Assembly: GCA_013297925.1 (NCBI GenBank)
Contig: JAAFJC010000037.1
Location: 1 to 32,320, forward strand
Length of the DNA: 32,320 nucleotides
Direction: 5' to 3'
DNA from: Comamonadaceae bacterium
GTDB taxonomy: Bacteria > Pseudomonadota > Gammaproteobacteria > Burkholderiales > Burkholderiaceae_C
Shown: piece after piece, positions 14,191-20,532 of the stretch
Layout: each line of letters opens with the position of its first letter
How positions within the stretch are numbered: position 1 is the stretch's first letter
Position numbers and translations under genes: made by a program
Notes under the pieces: generated by a model
The model's database searches: none
What the model was told of the DNA's origin: nothing
What the model saw: the letters and a program-made list of their open reading frames with translations, nothing else

Positions 14191-15608
14191 TGAACGCAGA
14201 CCAAATCCTCCGCCTCGTCGCAGAATCCGGCATCGAACAGGTTCGCATCGCATGGTGCGATGTGCATGGCGAGCTGCGCGCCAAAAGCATCTTGCTGCGC
14301 GCTTTGCCTGCTGCGCTAAGTGACGGTATCGGCATGGTCGGCACGCAAGCGCTGAAAGACACCAGTGATCGCACAGCGTTCAAAGTGTTTGAACCCGATG
14401 GTTTGGCGCATCTGCCCATGCTCGCGGAGTTTGCGCAAGCCAGCAACTTCACGGTGAAGCCCAATCTGGAGAGCTACAAACAATTGCCGTGGGCGGCAAA
14501 CACCGCTTGGTTGCAAGGCCAAATGCTTGGCGCAGATAGCCAGCCTCTCGCCATCGATTCACGCGGCATTTTGCAAAAAGCACTGGATCGATTGAAGCAA
14601 CAAGGCTACGGCCTGCGCTGCGGCCTAGAGATCGAGTTTCATATCTACAAAATCGAAAACGCCCGCCCGCAGACCGATCCGGAGCTCGCCGCCTGGCCAG
14701 GCTTGCCGCCAGCAGTGAGCATGATCCACCCCGGCTACCGCCTCCTCTCCGAGCGTTGGCTAGATCGTGCCGACGAGCCCTTGCAAATCGTGCGCCGCAC
14801 CTGCGCCGCGCTGGGCTTGCCGCTGACTTCGCTCGAAGTCGAGTTCGGGCCATCCCAAGTCGAAGCCGTGTTTGAAGTGCAAGACGCGCTTGCTGCGGCA
14901 GACAGCATGGTGCTCTTTCGCAGCGTCGCATGCCAAGCCTTGCAACGCGCCGGCTACCACGCCACTTTCATGTGCCGCCCACCATTTCCCAACATCATGA
15001 GCAGCGGCTGGCACTTGCATCAATCCTTGGTCGATTTGAAAACGGGCAGCAATGCGTTTGCTCAATCCAATCCCGTTCGGGCTGAGCCTGTCGAAGCCCC
15101 GTCCGTACTCTCAGCAACAGGTCAACATTGGCTCGCAGGCCTGCTCGTCCACGCACAAGCCATCTGCGCCCTCGCCAACCCTACGCTTGATGCTTACGAA
15201 CGCTTCCGCCCCAATGCCCTCGCCCCCACACGCGCCAACTGGGGCATCGACAGCCGCAGCGCTATGCTGCGCGTGATCAGTGCAGACTCAGCCACCAGAA
15301 TCGAAAACCGCATCGGCTCCCCGCTGGCCAACCCGTATCTCTACATCGCCTCGCAAATTCACGCGGGGCTAGACGGCATCACGAGCCGCTTACAGCCACC
15401 CAAAGCCGACGATGCCAATGCGGCTGCACTGCCAGCCAATCTCAGCGAAGCGTTAGCGTCACTACAAGCTGATGAAGCACTCAGCCAAGGCTTTGGCGAT
15501 CAAGTCTTAGCGTGGTTCGCTCAAATCAAGAGCCAAGAAATCTCCCGCCACGACGCGGCTGTTGATAAAGGAGATTGGATCAGACGCGAGTATTTCTCAC
15601 GCCTCTGA
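14190..15608 (+). CDS. Glutamine synthetase-like ligase (gamma-glutamyl-amine synthetase type)
   Basis: A 472-residue product. The ATG at 14190 overlaps the Rieske stop (TGATG); longer frames are unlikely. GS features: N-terminal QVRIAWCDVHGELRAKSI, metal ligands E147 and E149 in CGLEIEFHIY, EVEFGPSQVEAVFE, SSGWHLHQSL with the catalytic-site His, YERFRPNALAPTRANW and RIENRIGSPLANPYLYIA with the Arg/Glu pair. The active-site set looks intact. Family members in catabolic operons glutamylate amines, for example gamma-glutamylanilide synthase before aniline dioxygenation and gamma-glutamylputrescine synthetase. Coupling to an oxygenase supports such a role over nitrogen assimilation. A REP-like element adds about 11 residues (SNPVRAEPVEAPS) in the loop before the LAGLLVHAQAIC helix. 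Confidence 0.8.
   Translation: MNADQILRLVAESGIEQVRIAWCDVHGELRAKSILLRALPAALSDGIGMVGTQALKDTSDRTAFKVFEPDGLAHLPMLAEFAQASNFTVKPNLESYKQLPWAANTAWLQGQMLGADSQPLAIDSRGILQKALDRLKQQGYGLRCGLEIEFHIYKIENARPQTDPELAAWPGLPPAVSMIHPGYRLLSERWLDRADEPLQIVRRTCAALGLPLTSLEVEFGPSQVEAVFEVQDALAAADSMVLFRSVACQALQRAGYHATFMCRPPFPNIMSSGWHLHQSLVDLKTGSNAFAQSNPVRAEPVEAPSVLSATGQHWLAGLLVHAQAICALANPTLDAYERFRPNALAPTRANWGIDSRSAMLRVISADSATRIENRIGSPLANPYLYIASQIHAGLDGITSRLQPPKADDANAAALPANLSEALASLQADEALSQGFGDQVLAWFAQIKSQEISRHDAAVDKGDWIRREYFSRL
15070..15101 (+). repeat. REP-like element GTTCGGGCTGAGCCTGTCGA inside the GS-like gene
   Basis: Runs from CCCGTTCGGGCTGAGCC through TGTCGAAGCCCC. I recognise it as a dispersed motif frequent in betaproteobacterial intergenic DNA. 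Here it is read in frame. It is the only copy in the window and is unrelated to the GCGCA/GCCGGC family. Confidence 0.65.
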
Positions 15609-15758
15609 TCACTTAAGTTTGTTCTTCTCTTTCCCGCGCGGCATCACAGCCGTAGTGATCGTGGCACGCACCGGCTCGCCCGTAGGCACCTTCGCTGGCG
15701 ATGTGTCTTTCTTCGGCTTCTTGCCCTCTTTGTTCGATTTCTGTTGACCTTTTGCCAT
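15609..15758 (-). CDS. Small, very basic protein of unknown function
   Basis: A 49-residue product from the ATG at 15758, with AGGAG six bases upstream deciding this start over the longer frame. The N-terminus is Lys-rich (MAKGQQKSNKEGKKPKKD), followed by SPAKVPTGEPVRATIT and a basic tail. The composition suggests nucleic-acid or ribosome binding, but no family name is assigned. It directly abuts the GS-like gene, tail to tail. Confidence 0.6.
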   Translation of the reverse strand: MAKGQQKSNKEGKKPKKDTSPAKVPTGEPVRATITTAVMPRGKEKNKLK

Positions 15759-15853
15759 GATGTGCTCCTGTTGAGTTAATGGTCGCATTATTCCTCTTAT
15801 TTCTGCCTGCTGCCACGCAACGGGCACAATCTGTGCTCAACAATCAGCCCAAT

Positions 15854-16468
15854 ATGATCGACTTTTTTAACTCAGCCGCCTTTTCCCTCTTCGGCCTACC
15901 CGCCAGCTGGGCCGAGCTCATCGGCGCGATTCTCGGCGTGGCCATGGTGGTCTGCAATATTCGCCAAATCCATTGGGGCTGGCCGCTCGCATTTTTAAGC
16001 GCCATCCTTTACGTCCTCGTTTTCGCGGATGCCAAGCTCTACGCCGAAGCCGCGCTGCAAATCTTCTTCGCCATCACCGCGCTCTGGGGTTGGTGGCAAT
16101 GGCTGCGCGGTTCGAGCGACACCGGCCAAGCCTTGCAGCCACAAACACTGCAAAAACACATCACTATCAAGTTAATAGCATTCTGCGCAATATCCATGCC
16201 TGCTATAGCCCTGTTTTTATCAAAATTTACCAATTCAGACGTGCCTTGGTGGGATGCAGTGCCTACCGTATTGAGCCTTGCCGCCACCTACTTACTCGGC
16301 AAAAAATACACCGCCAATTGGCCGCTCTGGATTATCGTCAACATCATCAGCATCGGCCTCTTCGCCTACAAAGGCCTGTGGCTCACCGTTGGCCTCTACG
16401 CCCTCTTCGCCCTCATGGCCGCCGTCGGCTGGCGCGCGTGGCTGCAAGTGATGAAAGCGCCCGCATGA
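15854..16468 (+). CDS. pnuC: Nicotinamide riboside/mononucleotide transporter PnuC
   Basis: A 204-residue product from the ATG at 15854; the frame opens at 15779 but those residues do not look like PnuC. About seven hydrophobic helices are visible, with the family blocks WAELIGAILGVAMVVCNI, WGWPLAFLSAILYVLVFADA, LYAEAALQIFFAITALWGWW and NWPLWIIVNIISIGLFAYKG. It imports an NAD precursor, trapped inside by phosphorylation. It overlaps the NadR-like kinase gene (ATGA), forming a salvage pair. Residues about 104-124 (IKLIAFCAISMPAIALFLSK) come from dispersed repeat copy E and now form much of one membrane helix. Confidence 0.9.
   Translation: MIDFFNSAAFSLFGLPASWAELIGAILGVAMVVCNIRQIHWGWPLAFLSAILYVLVFADAKLYAEAALQIFFAITALWGWWQWLRGSSDTGQALQPQTLQKHITIKLIAFCAISMPAIALFLSKFTNSDVPWWDAVPTVLSLAATYLLGKKYTANWPLWIIVNIISIGLFAYKGLWLTVGLYALFALMAAVGWRAWLQVMKAPA
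16164..16226 (+). repeat. Dispersed repeat, copy E, in frame inside pnuC
   Basis: Reads CTATCAAGTTAATAGCATTC, TGCGCAATATCCATGCCTGC, then TATAGCCCTGTTTTTATC. A recognisable but diverged copy. Confidence 0.7.
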
Positions 16469-17160
16469 AAATTGCCCTGCCTGCAATGAAGATCGCTTTG
16501 CTGGGGGCCGAGAGCACAGGCAAAACCCAGCTCGCGCATGAGCTGGCGGCACATCTGCGCAACGAAGGCCAAAGCGCCATCGCGATCGACGAATACCTGC
16601 GCGAATGGTGCGAGCAGCATGCTCGCACCCCACGCCAAGACGAACAGCAACACATCGCCCACACCCAGCAAGCGCGCATCGAAGCAGCAGCGCAACAAGC
16701 CACCTGGATCTTCGCAGACACCACCCCCCTCATGACCGCCATCTACAGCGAATTCATCTTCCAAGACAACAGCCTCCATGCTGCTGCGCTCGCCTACCAA
16801 CAGGCCTTCGACCTCACCCTCATCACCGGCCTAGACATGCCTTGGCAAGCCGACGGCATCCAACGCGACGGCGAGCACGTCCGTGCCCCCGTCGATGCCC
16901 TGCTGCGCCAACATCTACAAACTGCCGGTATCGCCTTCGAGGTGATCTACGGCACAGGCGAGCAGCGTACATCCCATGCCCTACAAGCCATCGCTAGGCA
17001 AGCTCAATCTTTAAGTACTACAAATTCAATAGCATCCCGCGCAGATAATACGCAGACTAGTGACTCAAATGATCTCAAAAGATGGCAATCGCGCTGCGAA
17101 AAATGCTCTGATCCAGATTGCGAGCATCGCTTGTTTACGTCTTTGCGAGAAGGCGATTAG
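16465..17160 (+). CDS. NadR-like nicotinamide ribonucleoside kinase / AAA ATPase
   Basis: A 231-residue product. The ATG at 16465 overlaps the pnuC stop as ATGA; ATG 16486 is possible. The P-loop is G14-AESTGK-T21, followed by IAIDEYLREWCEQHARTP and ADTTPLMTAIYSEF, as in the ribosylnicotinamide kinase domain of NadR. No adenylyltransferase or helix-turn-helix domain is present, so it is the kinase part only. It would phosphorylate the nucleoside brought in by PnuC. The C-terminus has a possible metal-binding CEKCSDPDCEH. Between the kinase and that tail, residues about 185-205 (TTNSIASRADNTQTSD) are encoded by repeat copy F. Confidence 0.8.
   Translation: MKIALPAMKIALLGAESTGKTQLAHELAAHLRNEGQSAIAIDEYLREWCEQHARTPRQDEQQHIAHTQQARIEAAAQQATWIFADTTPLMTAIYSEFIFQDNSLHAAALAYQQAFDLTLITGLDMPWQADGIQRDGEHVRAPVDALLRQHLQTAGIAFEVIYGTGEQRTSHALQAIARQAQSLSTTNSIASRADNTQTSDSNDLKRWQSRCEKCSDPDCEHRLFTSLREGD
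17018..17080 (+). repeat. Dispersed repeat, copy F, in frame inside the NadR-like gene
   Basis: Reads CTACAAATTCAATAGCATCC, CGCGCAGATAATACGCAGAC. The first 35 bases match well; the 3' half has decayed to GTGACTCAAATGATCTCAAA. Confidence 0.75.
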
Positions 17161-17172
17161 TCTTTGCTTGGC

Positions 17173-17178
17173 TATACT
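17173..17178 (+). promoter_or_regulatory. -10 element (TATACT) for the unknown gene at 17184, possibly leaderless
   Basis: The spacing from TATACT to the ATG at 17184 is five bases, so the predicted start of transcription coincides with the start codon. There is no Shine-Dalgarno. A matching -35 is not clear. Confidence 0.35.
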
Positions 17179-17183
17179 GAATC

Positions 17184-17717
17184 ATGATTTTAAAAGACTA
17201 CAACAGCAACGGAAAATGGGCTGTTGAAGCTGTTCAGGCGCGCTATGCAAACTATGTTGCCAACATTGGCATTGCCCAGCCACTTCAACTCATCCCTAGA
17301 GAGCACGTCCAAGGTGAAGCCCGCTGGATCTTTCCAATCATGGACGCAGTGATTGAAGGCATCAAAACTGGTGACCTTGCCTGCTCAAGAATTGGAGTGG
17401 AATTCATTGAAGAGGATCAGTTTTTTGCTTTTGGCGCAAATCTGAAGGCACGCACGGCCCGTGCGCTACGACAATCAACACTGCCACAGGATCTTGTTGT
17501 GCGCATCAGAGCCAGGATCGTCAATATGCTACGCAATGGGAATACCCCTCGCGAGTTTCGTGAGTACATCAAGCTCTTACGTAGAGTTGGATTTAGCGAG
17601 CTTTGGCCTAAGATTGAGGTAAGCTCTGCTCACAGCAATAAACACACAGCACACTATTACAACTATCTACGCGCCGTCCATCAGCACTTACCGTCGGTGG
17701 TAAGTCCTAAAAAATAA
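17184..17717 (+). CDS. Protein of unknown function
   Basis: A 177-residue soluble protein without signal peptide or membrane segment. It is predicted to be mostly helical and rich in Arg (ARTARALRQSTL, VVRIRARIVNMLRNGNTP, REYIKLLRRVGF). The N-terminus resembles MILKDYNSNGKWAVEAVQAR with a conserved-looking aromatic pattern. No family is recognised. It stands alone between the pnuC operon and convergent hslO, a common setting for accessory genes. Codon use is less GC-rich than its neighbours, which may indicate acquisition. Confidence 0.55.
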   Translation: MILKDYNSNGKWAVEAVQARYANYVANIGIAQPLQLIPREHVQGEARWIFPIMDAVIEGIKTGDLACSRIGVEFIEEDQFFAFGANLKARTARALRQSTLPQDLVVRIRARIVNMLRNGNTPREFREYIKLLRRVGFSELWPKIEVSSAHSNKHTAHYYNYLRAVHQHLPSVVSPKK

Positions 17718-17718
17718 T

Positions 17719-18681
17719 TTATTGCACGCTGTTTGGCCCAGGAATTTGATCCAGTGGCTGCGTAAAAATCTGCGCCGCGTCCACAGCATCAAAGCGGTAT
17801 TGCGCCCCACAAAAATCGCAGCCGACTTCGATGTCTTCACGCTCGGCTAAGATGCTTTCGACTTCTGCCACGCCCAGGCCGCGCAGCATGTTGCTGACTT
17901 TTTCTCTGGAGCAGGAGCAGGCGAATTTTGGTGTGTGGGGCTCGAAGCGCAGGAGCTTTTCTTCCCAGAAGAGGCGATGCAGGATGGTGTCAGCGTCTAG
18001 GCTAAGCAGCTCATCTCGCTTCAAGCTCTGCGCGAAGATGGCGATGCGGTTGAAGGCCTCGTCCATGCCAATATCGTCTTCTTTGGATTTACCCAAATTG
18101 CCCGCGCCTTCCATCGGCATGCGCTGGATGAGCAGGCCGGCGGCTATATGAGAGTCTGCGGCGAGGATGAGGCGGGTGTCGAGCTGCTCGGATTGCAGCA
18201 TGTAGTGCTCCAGCACTTCACTTAACTTTTCTAACTTCTCACGTTTGTCGCCATGCAAAGGCACCACGCCTTGATAGGGCTGCTGGCCGGGTTGTTTGTC
18301 TTTGGGATCAAGCGTGATCGCGCAGCGGCCTTGGTTCAACACGTTCACCATGTCTGACAAGCGCGCTCCCTCGCCGACTTCGCCTTGCACGCTCGCCGTG
18401 GCACGCAGCGACAAATCGCTTTGCACTTCAGCCACGGCCACTTTCACCGGCCCATCGCCCATGATTTGTAGCACGAGCGCGCCGTTGAATTTAATATTGC
18501 TTTGCATCAGCGCGCCAGCCGCAAGCATCTCGCCCAGCAGCTCTTGCACGGGCGCGGCATATGCGCCGGTTTGCGTGTTGGCCGCGCGACGCTTTAAGAC
18601 TTCTTGCCAAGAATCAGTCAAGCGCACCAGCGCGCCGCGCACTGGAAGGCCTTCGAAGATGAATTTATGGAGTTCAGACAT
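17719..18681 (-). CDS. hslO: Hsp33 redox-regulated molecular chaperone
   Basis: A 320-residue product, usual length or slightly above. It starts MSELHKFIFEGLPVRGALVR, the family N-terminus, with GEMLAAGALMQSNIKFNGAL in the substrate-binding domain. The C-terminal zinc switch is present: ACSCSREKV and GCDFCGAQYRFD (C-x-C and C-x2-C). Oxidation of these cysteines releases zinc and activates holding of unfolded proteins in the cytoplasm. It lies 16 bp downstream of the gamma-carbonic anhydrase gene on the same strand, likely one operon. Confidence 0.95.
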   Translation of the reverse strand: MSELHKFIFEGLPVRGALVRLTDSWQEVLKRRAANTQTGAYAAPVQELLGEMLAAGALMQSNIKFNGALVLQIMGDGPVKVAVAEVQSDLSLRATASVQGEVGEGARLSDMVNVLNQGRCAITLDPKDKQPGQQPYQGVVPLHGDKREKLEKLSEVLEHYMLQSEQLDTRLILAADSHIAAGLLIQRMPMEGAGNLGKSKEDDIGMDEAFNRIAIFAQSLKRDELLSLDADTILHRLFWEEKLLRFEPHTPKFACSCSREKVSNMLRGLGVAEVESILAEREDIEVGCDFCGAQYRFDAVDAAQIFTQPLDQIPGPNSVQ

Positions 18682-18697
18682 TGTTGCTAAGTGGGGA

Positions 18698-19222
18698 TCA
18701 AGCGATCTTTTTCAAACCTTTTGCAAAGCGATGTGCGTTCATCACGTAATGCTTCGCGCTCAAAGCCAGCTTGGCCACGGTCGCCTCATCCAACTGGCGC
18801 ACCACCTTCGCGGGCGAACCCATGATCATCGAGTAATCCGGAAACTCTTTGCCTTCCGTCACCAGCGAGCCCGCGCCCACGAGGCAGCCTTTGCCGATCT
18901 TCGCCTTGTTCAAGATCACTGATTGAATGCCAATCAGCGAGCCATCGCCTATCGTGCAGCCATGCAGCATCACTTGATGCCCAATCGTCACATCATCCCC
19001 AATCACCAAAGGCACGCCCTCATCCGCATGCAACACGCTGCCGTCTTGCACATTGGAATTTTTCCCAATCTTGATGTGCGCCGTATCGCCGCGCACCACT
19101 GCGCCAAACCACACGCTGGCGTTATCCGCCAGCTCCACCGCACCCATCACATCAGCTGTTTCCGCGATCCATACATCTTTGCCCAGCTTCGGCGCAGTAC
19201 CATCAAGTTCGTAAATTGCCAT
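18698..19222 (-). CDS. Gamma-class carbonic anhydrase family protein
   Basis: A 174-residue left-handed beta-helix protein with hexapeptide repeats (VWIAETADVMGAVELADNAS, VWFGAVVRGDTAHIKIGKNS). The metal-site histidines of this family are visible in GSVLHADEG and GHQVMLHGC, together with NSNVQDGSV. It ends with a PaaY/YrdA-like tail (GSPAKVVRQLDEATVAKLAL). Members bind zinc or iron as trimers; many show weak or no carbonic anhydrase activity and some are thioesterases, so the activity is uncertain. Upstream of hslO in the same transcription unit. Confidence 0.9.
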   Translation of the reverse strand: MAIYELDGTAPKLGKDVWIAETADVMGAVELADNASVWFGAVVRGDTAHIKIGKNSNVQDGSVLHADEGVPLVIGDDVTIGHQVMLHGCTIGDGSLIGIQSVILNKAKIGKGCLVGAGSLVTEGKEFPDYSMIMGSPAKVVRQLDEATVAKLALSAKHYVMNAHRFAKGLKKIA

Positions 19223-19236
19223 ATCTTTCTTTCAAT

Positions 19237-19417
19237 TCAAGAGGACGTACGTGAACCAAACCCCTGCTTACTAGCATGAGATGAAACGAAAAATCCCTCA
19301 GAAGTTTCATCGATAAAAAATGATATCTCCGTGTCCAACTTGGAGACGTGCAAGCACCTCTTTAGGCAAAATCATGGCTAGTGAATCATCTATTTGTTCG
19401 ACATCGATCTTGTACAT
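19237..19417 (-). pseudogene. Broken AbrB/MazE-type antitoxin gene
   Basis: From an ATG at 19415-19417 the minus strand reads MYKIDVEQIDDSLAMILPKE then VLARLQVGHGDIIFYR and stops at 19307 (36 residues). IxxSLxxILPKEVLARLxVxxGD is the antitoxin signature of SpoVT/AbrB-fold addiction modules. Removing one T from the six-T run at 19315-19320 restores the family-like continuation IFIDETSEGFFVSSHASK, which ends at 19237, still about 20 residues short of usual. No toxin gene is adjacent. I read this as a frameshifted, truncated relic; a sequencing error in the homopolymer would leave it merely truncated. Confidence 0.65.
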
Positions 19418-19488
19418 TTTTAGACTTTCATAAACTAACGTCTCTGATTATGACTTCTGTTTAATCCCCTTACCTCGTCTGCAACCGC

Positions 19489-20310
19489 ATGTTCAACCAC
19501 TACTCTTTACGCCGCCAAGCTCTCAAAGCCTTGCAATGCACGGTTTCAGATGAGAAAGTGGCGCTCGCACGCCTACTATATGCGCAAGCAGCTACGCTTT
19601 TGGTAGCTGATTCAAATCTCAGTGAAAGCATAGAAGCCATCAAGCCACTTCCTGGCCAGCCCGAGAAGCCCGTCTTGATGCAGCATCTTGACGTCCCCCA
19701 GCGTTCCATTCATACGCCGCGCGGCTTAGCGGGCCTCGTGCATTCCGTCTGCCACATCGAATTCAACGCGATCAATCTCGCGCTTGATGCTGCTTGGCGC
19801 TTCCCCAGCATGCCGCCTCAGTATTACGCGGATTGGCTGCGCGTGGCCGCTGAGGAAGCGCATCATTTCAGCCTGCTGCGCACACAGTTGCAGGCCATGG
19901 GGCACGACTATGGAGATTTCCCGGCGCACACCGGCTTGTGGGACATGGTGGAGCGCACGCAAAGCGATATCGTCGCCCGCATGGCGCTCGTGCCGCGCAC
20001 CTTGGAAGCCCGCGGGCTCGATGCCACGCCGCCAATGCAGGCCAAGCTACGCAAAGTGGGCACGCCAGATGCCCTAAAGATCATCAGCATCTTGGACATC
20101 ATCCTGCGAGATGAAGTTGGCCATGTGGCGATTGGCAACCATTGGTATCGTTGGCTTTGTGAGCGCGACGGGCTTGATCCTGTATTGCACTTTCGAACGC
20201 TATGTGAGAAGCACGCCGCACCACGAATCCGAGCGCCAATCAATGAAGAGGCTCGGAGATTGGCGGGGTTTACGGATGCTGAGTTAGCTGAATTACTCTT
20301 AAATTCATAG
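19489..20310 (+). CDS. DUF455 family protein (ferritin-like fold)
   Basis: A 273-residue product. The conserved core is HSVCHIEFNAINLALDAAWR, ADWLRVAAEEAHHFSLLRTQ, and ILRDEVGHVAIGNHWYRWLC: paired Glu/His residues in a helical bundle resembling a ferritin-like metal site. The family is widespread in proteobacteria and its function is not known to me. Residues about 27-43 (ARLLYAQAATLLVADSN) are encoded by dispersed repeat copy G where relatives are shorter, and the TAG stop is the first triplet of TAGCACC in copy H, so two repeat copies shape this protein. Confidence 0.85.
   Translation: MFNHYSLRRQALKALQCTVSDEKVALARLLYAQAATLLVADSNLSESIEAIKPLPGQPEKPVLMQHLDVPQRSIHTPRGLAGLVHSVCHIEFNAINLALDAAWRFPSMPPQYYADWLRVAAEEAHHFSLLRTQLQAMGHDYGDFPAHTGLWDMVERTQSDIVARMALVPRTLEARGLDATPPMQAKLRKVGTPDALKIISILDIILRDEVGHVAIGNHWYRWLCERDGLDPVLHFRTLCEKHAAPRIRAPINEEARRLAGFTDAELAELLLNS
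19564..19616 (-). repeat. Dispersed repeat, copy G, in frame inside the DUF455 gene
   Basis: On the minus strand: GAATCAGCTACCAAAAGCG, TAGCTGCTTGCGCATATAGT, AGGCGTGCG. Diverged, but it aligns with copy L (GCGCATATAATACGCCGGCG). Confidence 0.6.
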
Positions 20311-20350
20311 CACCCTGCGCAATAAATACGCCGGCGAAGTGCTCAAAAGG
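20297..20350 (+). repeat. Dispersed repeat, copy H, supplying the DUF455 stop codon
   Basis: Reads CTCTTAAATTCATAGCACCC, TGCGCAATAAATACGCCGGC, GAAGTGCTCAAAAGG. The TAG at 20308-20310 ends the DUF455 gene. Confidence 0.88.
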
Positions 20351-20360
20351 CTGGCAAACT

Positions 20361-20366
20361 TATAAT
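20361..20366 (+). promoter_or_regulatory. hemA: Consensus -10 (TATAAT) upstream of the hemA leader
   Basis: A perfect TATAAT lies three bases before the 161-bp palindrome. Transcription would start at about 20372, putting nearly the entire palindrome into the hemA leader. The -35 region overlaps the end of repeat copy H and is not convincing. Confidence 0.5.
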
Positions 20367-20368
20367 AC

Positions 20369-20529
20369 GGGAATGTTAAATGCAACCTGCTCGATGCAGC
20401 ATGCCCGATTTCGGGATGAGCTGCTAGGCGAAAAACGTAGCTGTAGCGGTGCTACAGCGAGGCTTTTCAACGCCGCAGATCGCCCGAAAGTGGGCGTGAT
20501 GCGCGAGCGAGGGTGCGTTTAGCATTCCC
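20369..20529. repeat. 161-bp imperfect palindrome filling the hemA leader
   Basis: The ends are GGGAATGTTAAATGCAACC and, reversed, GGGAATGCTAAACGCACCC. Inner matching blocks include GCCCGATTTCGGG against GCCCACTTTCGGG, and CTGTAGC/GCTACAG around a three-base centre. The whole could fold back on itself as DNA or RNA. No coding frame is evident. It stops three bases before the hemA ATG. Confidence 0.85.
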
Positions 20530-20532
20530 ACC

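Noticed and set aside
15779-15853. Longer pnuC start giving 25 more residues
   Set aside because: The added segment does not resemble PnuC N-termini and would run through the region upstream of the divergent small basic gene.
15973-16464. Long open frame upstream of the NadR-like kinase, overlapping pnuC
   Set aside because: It is the out-of-frame shadow of pnuC; the kinase begins at the ATGA overlap.
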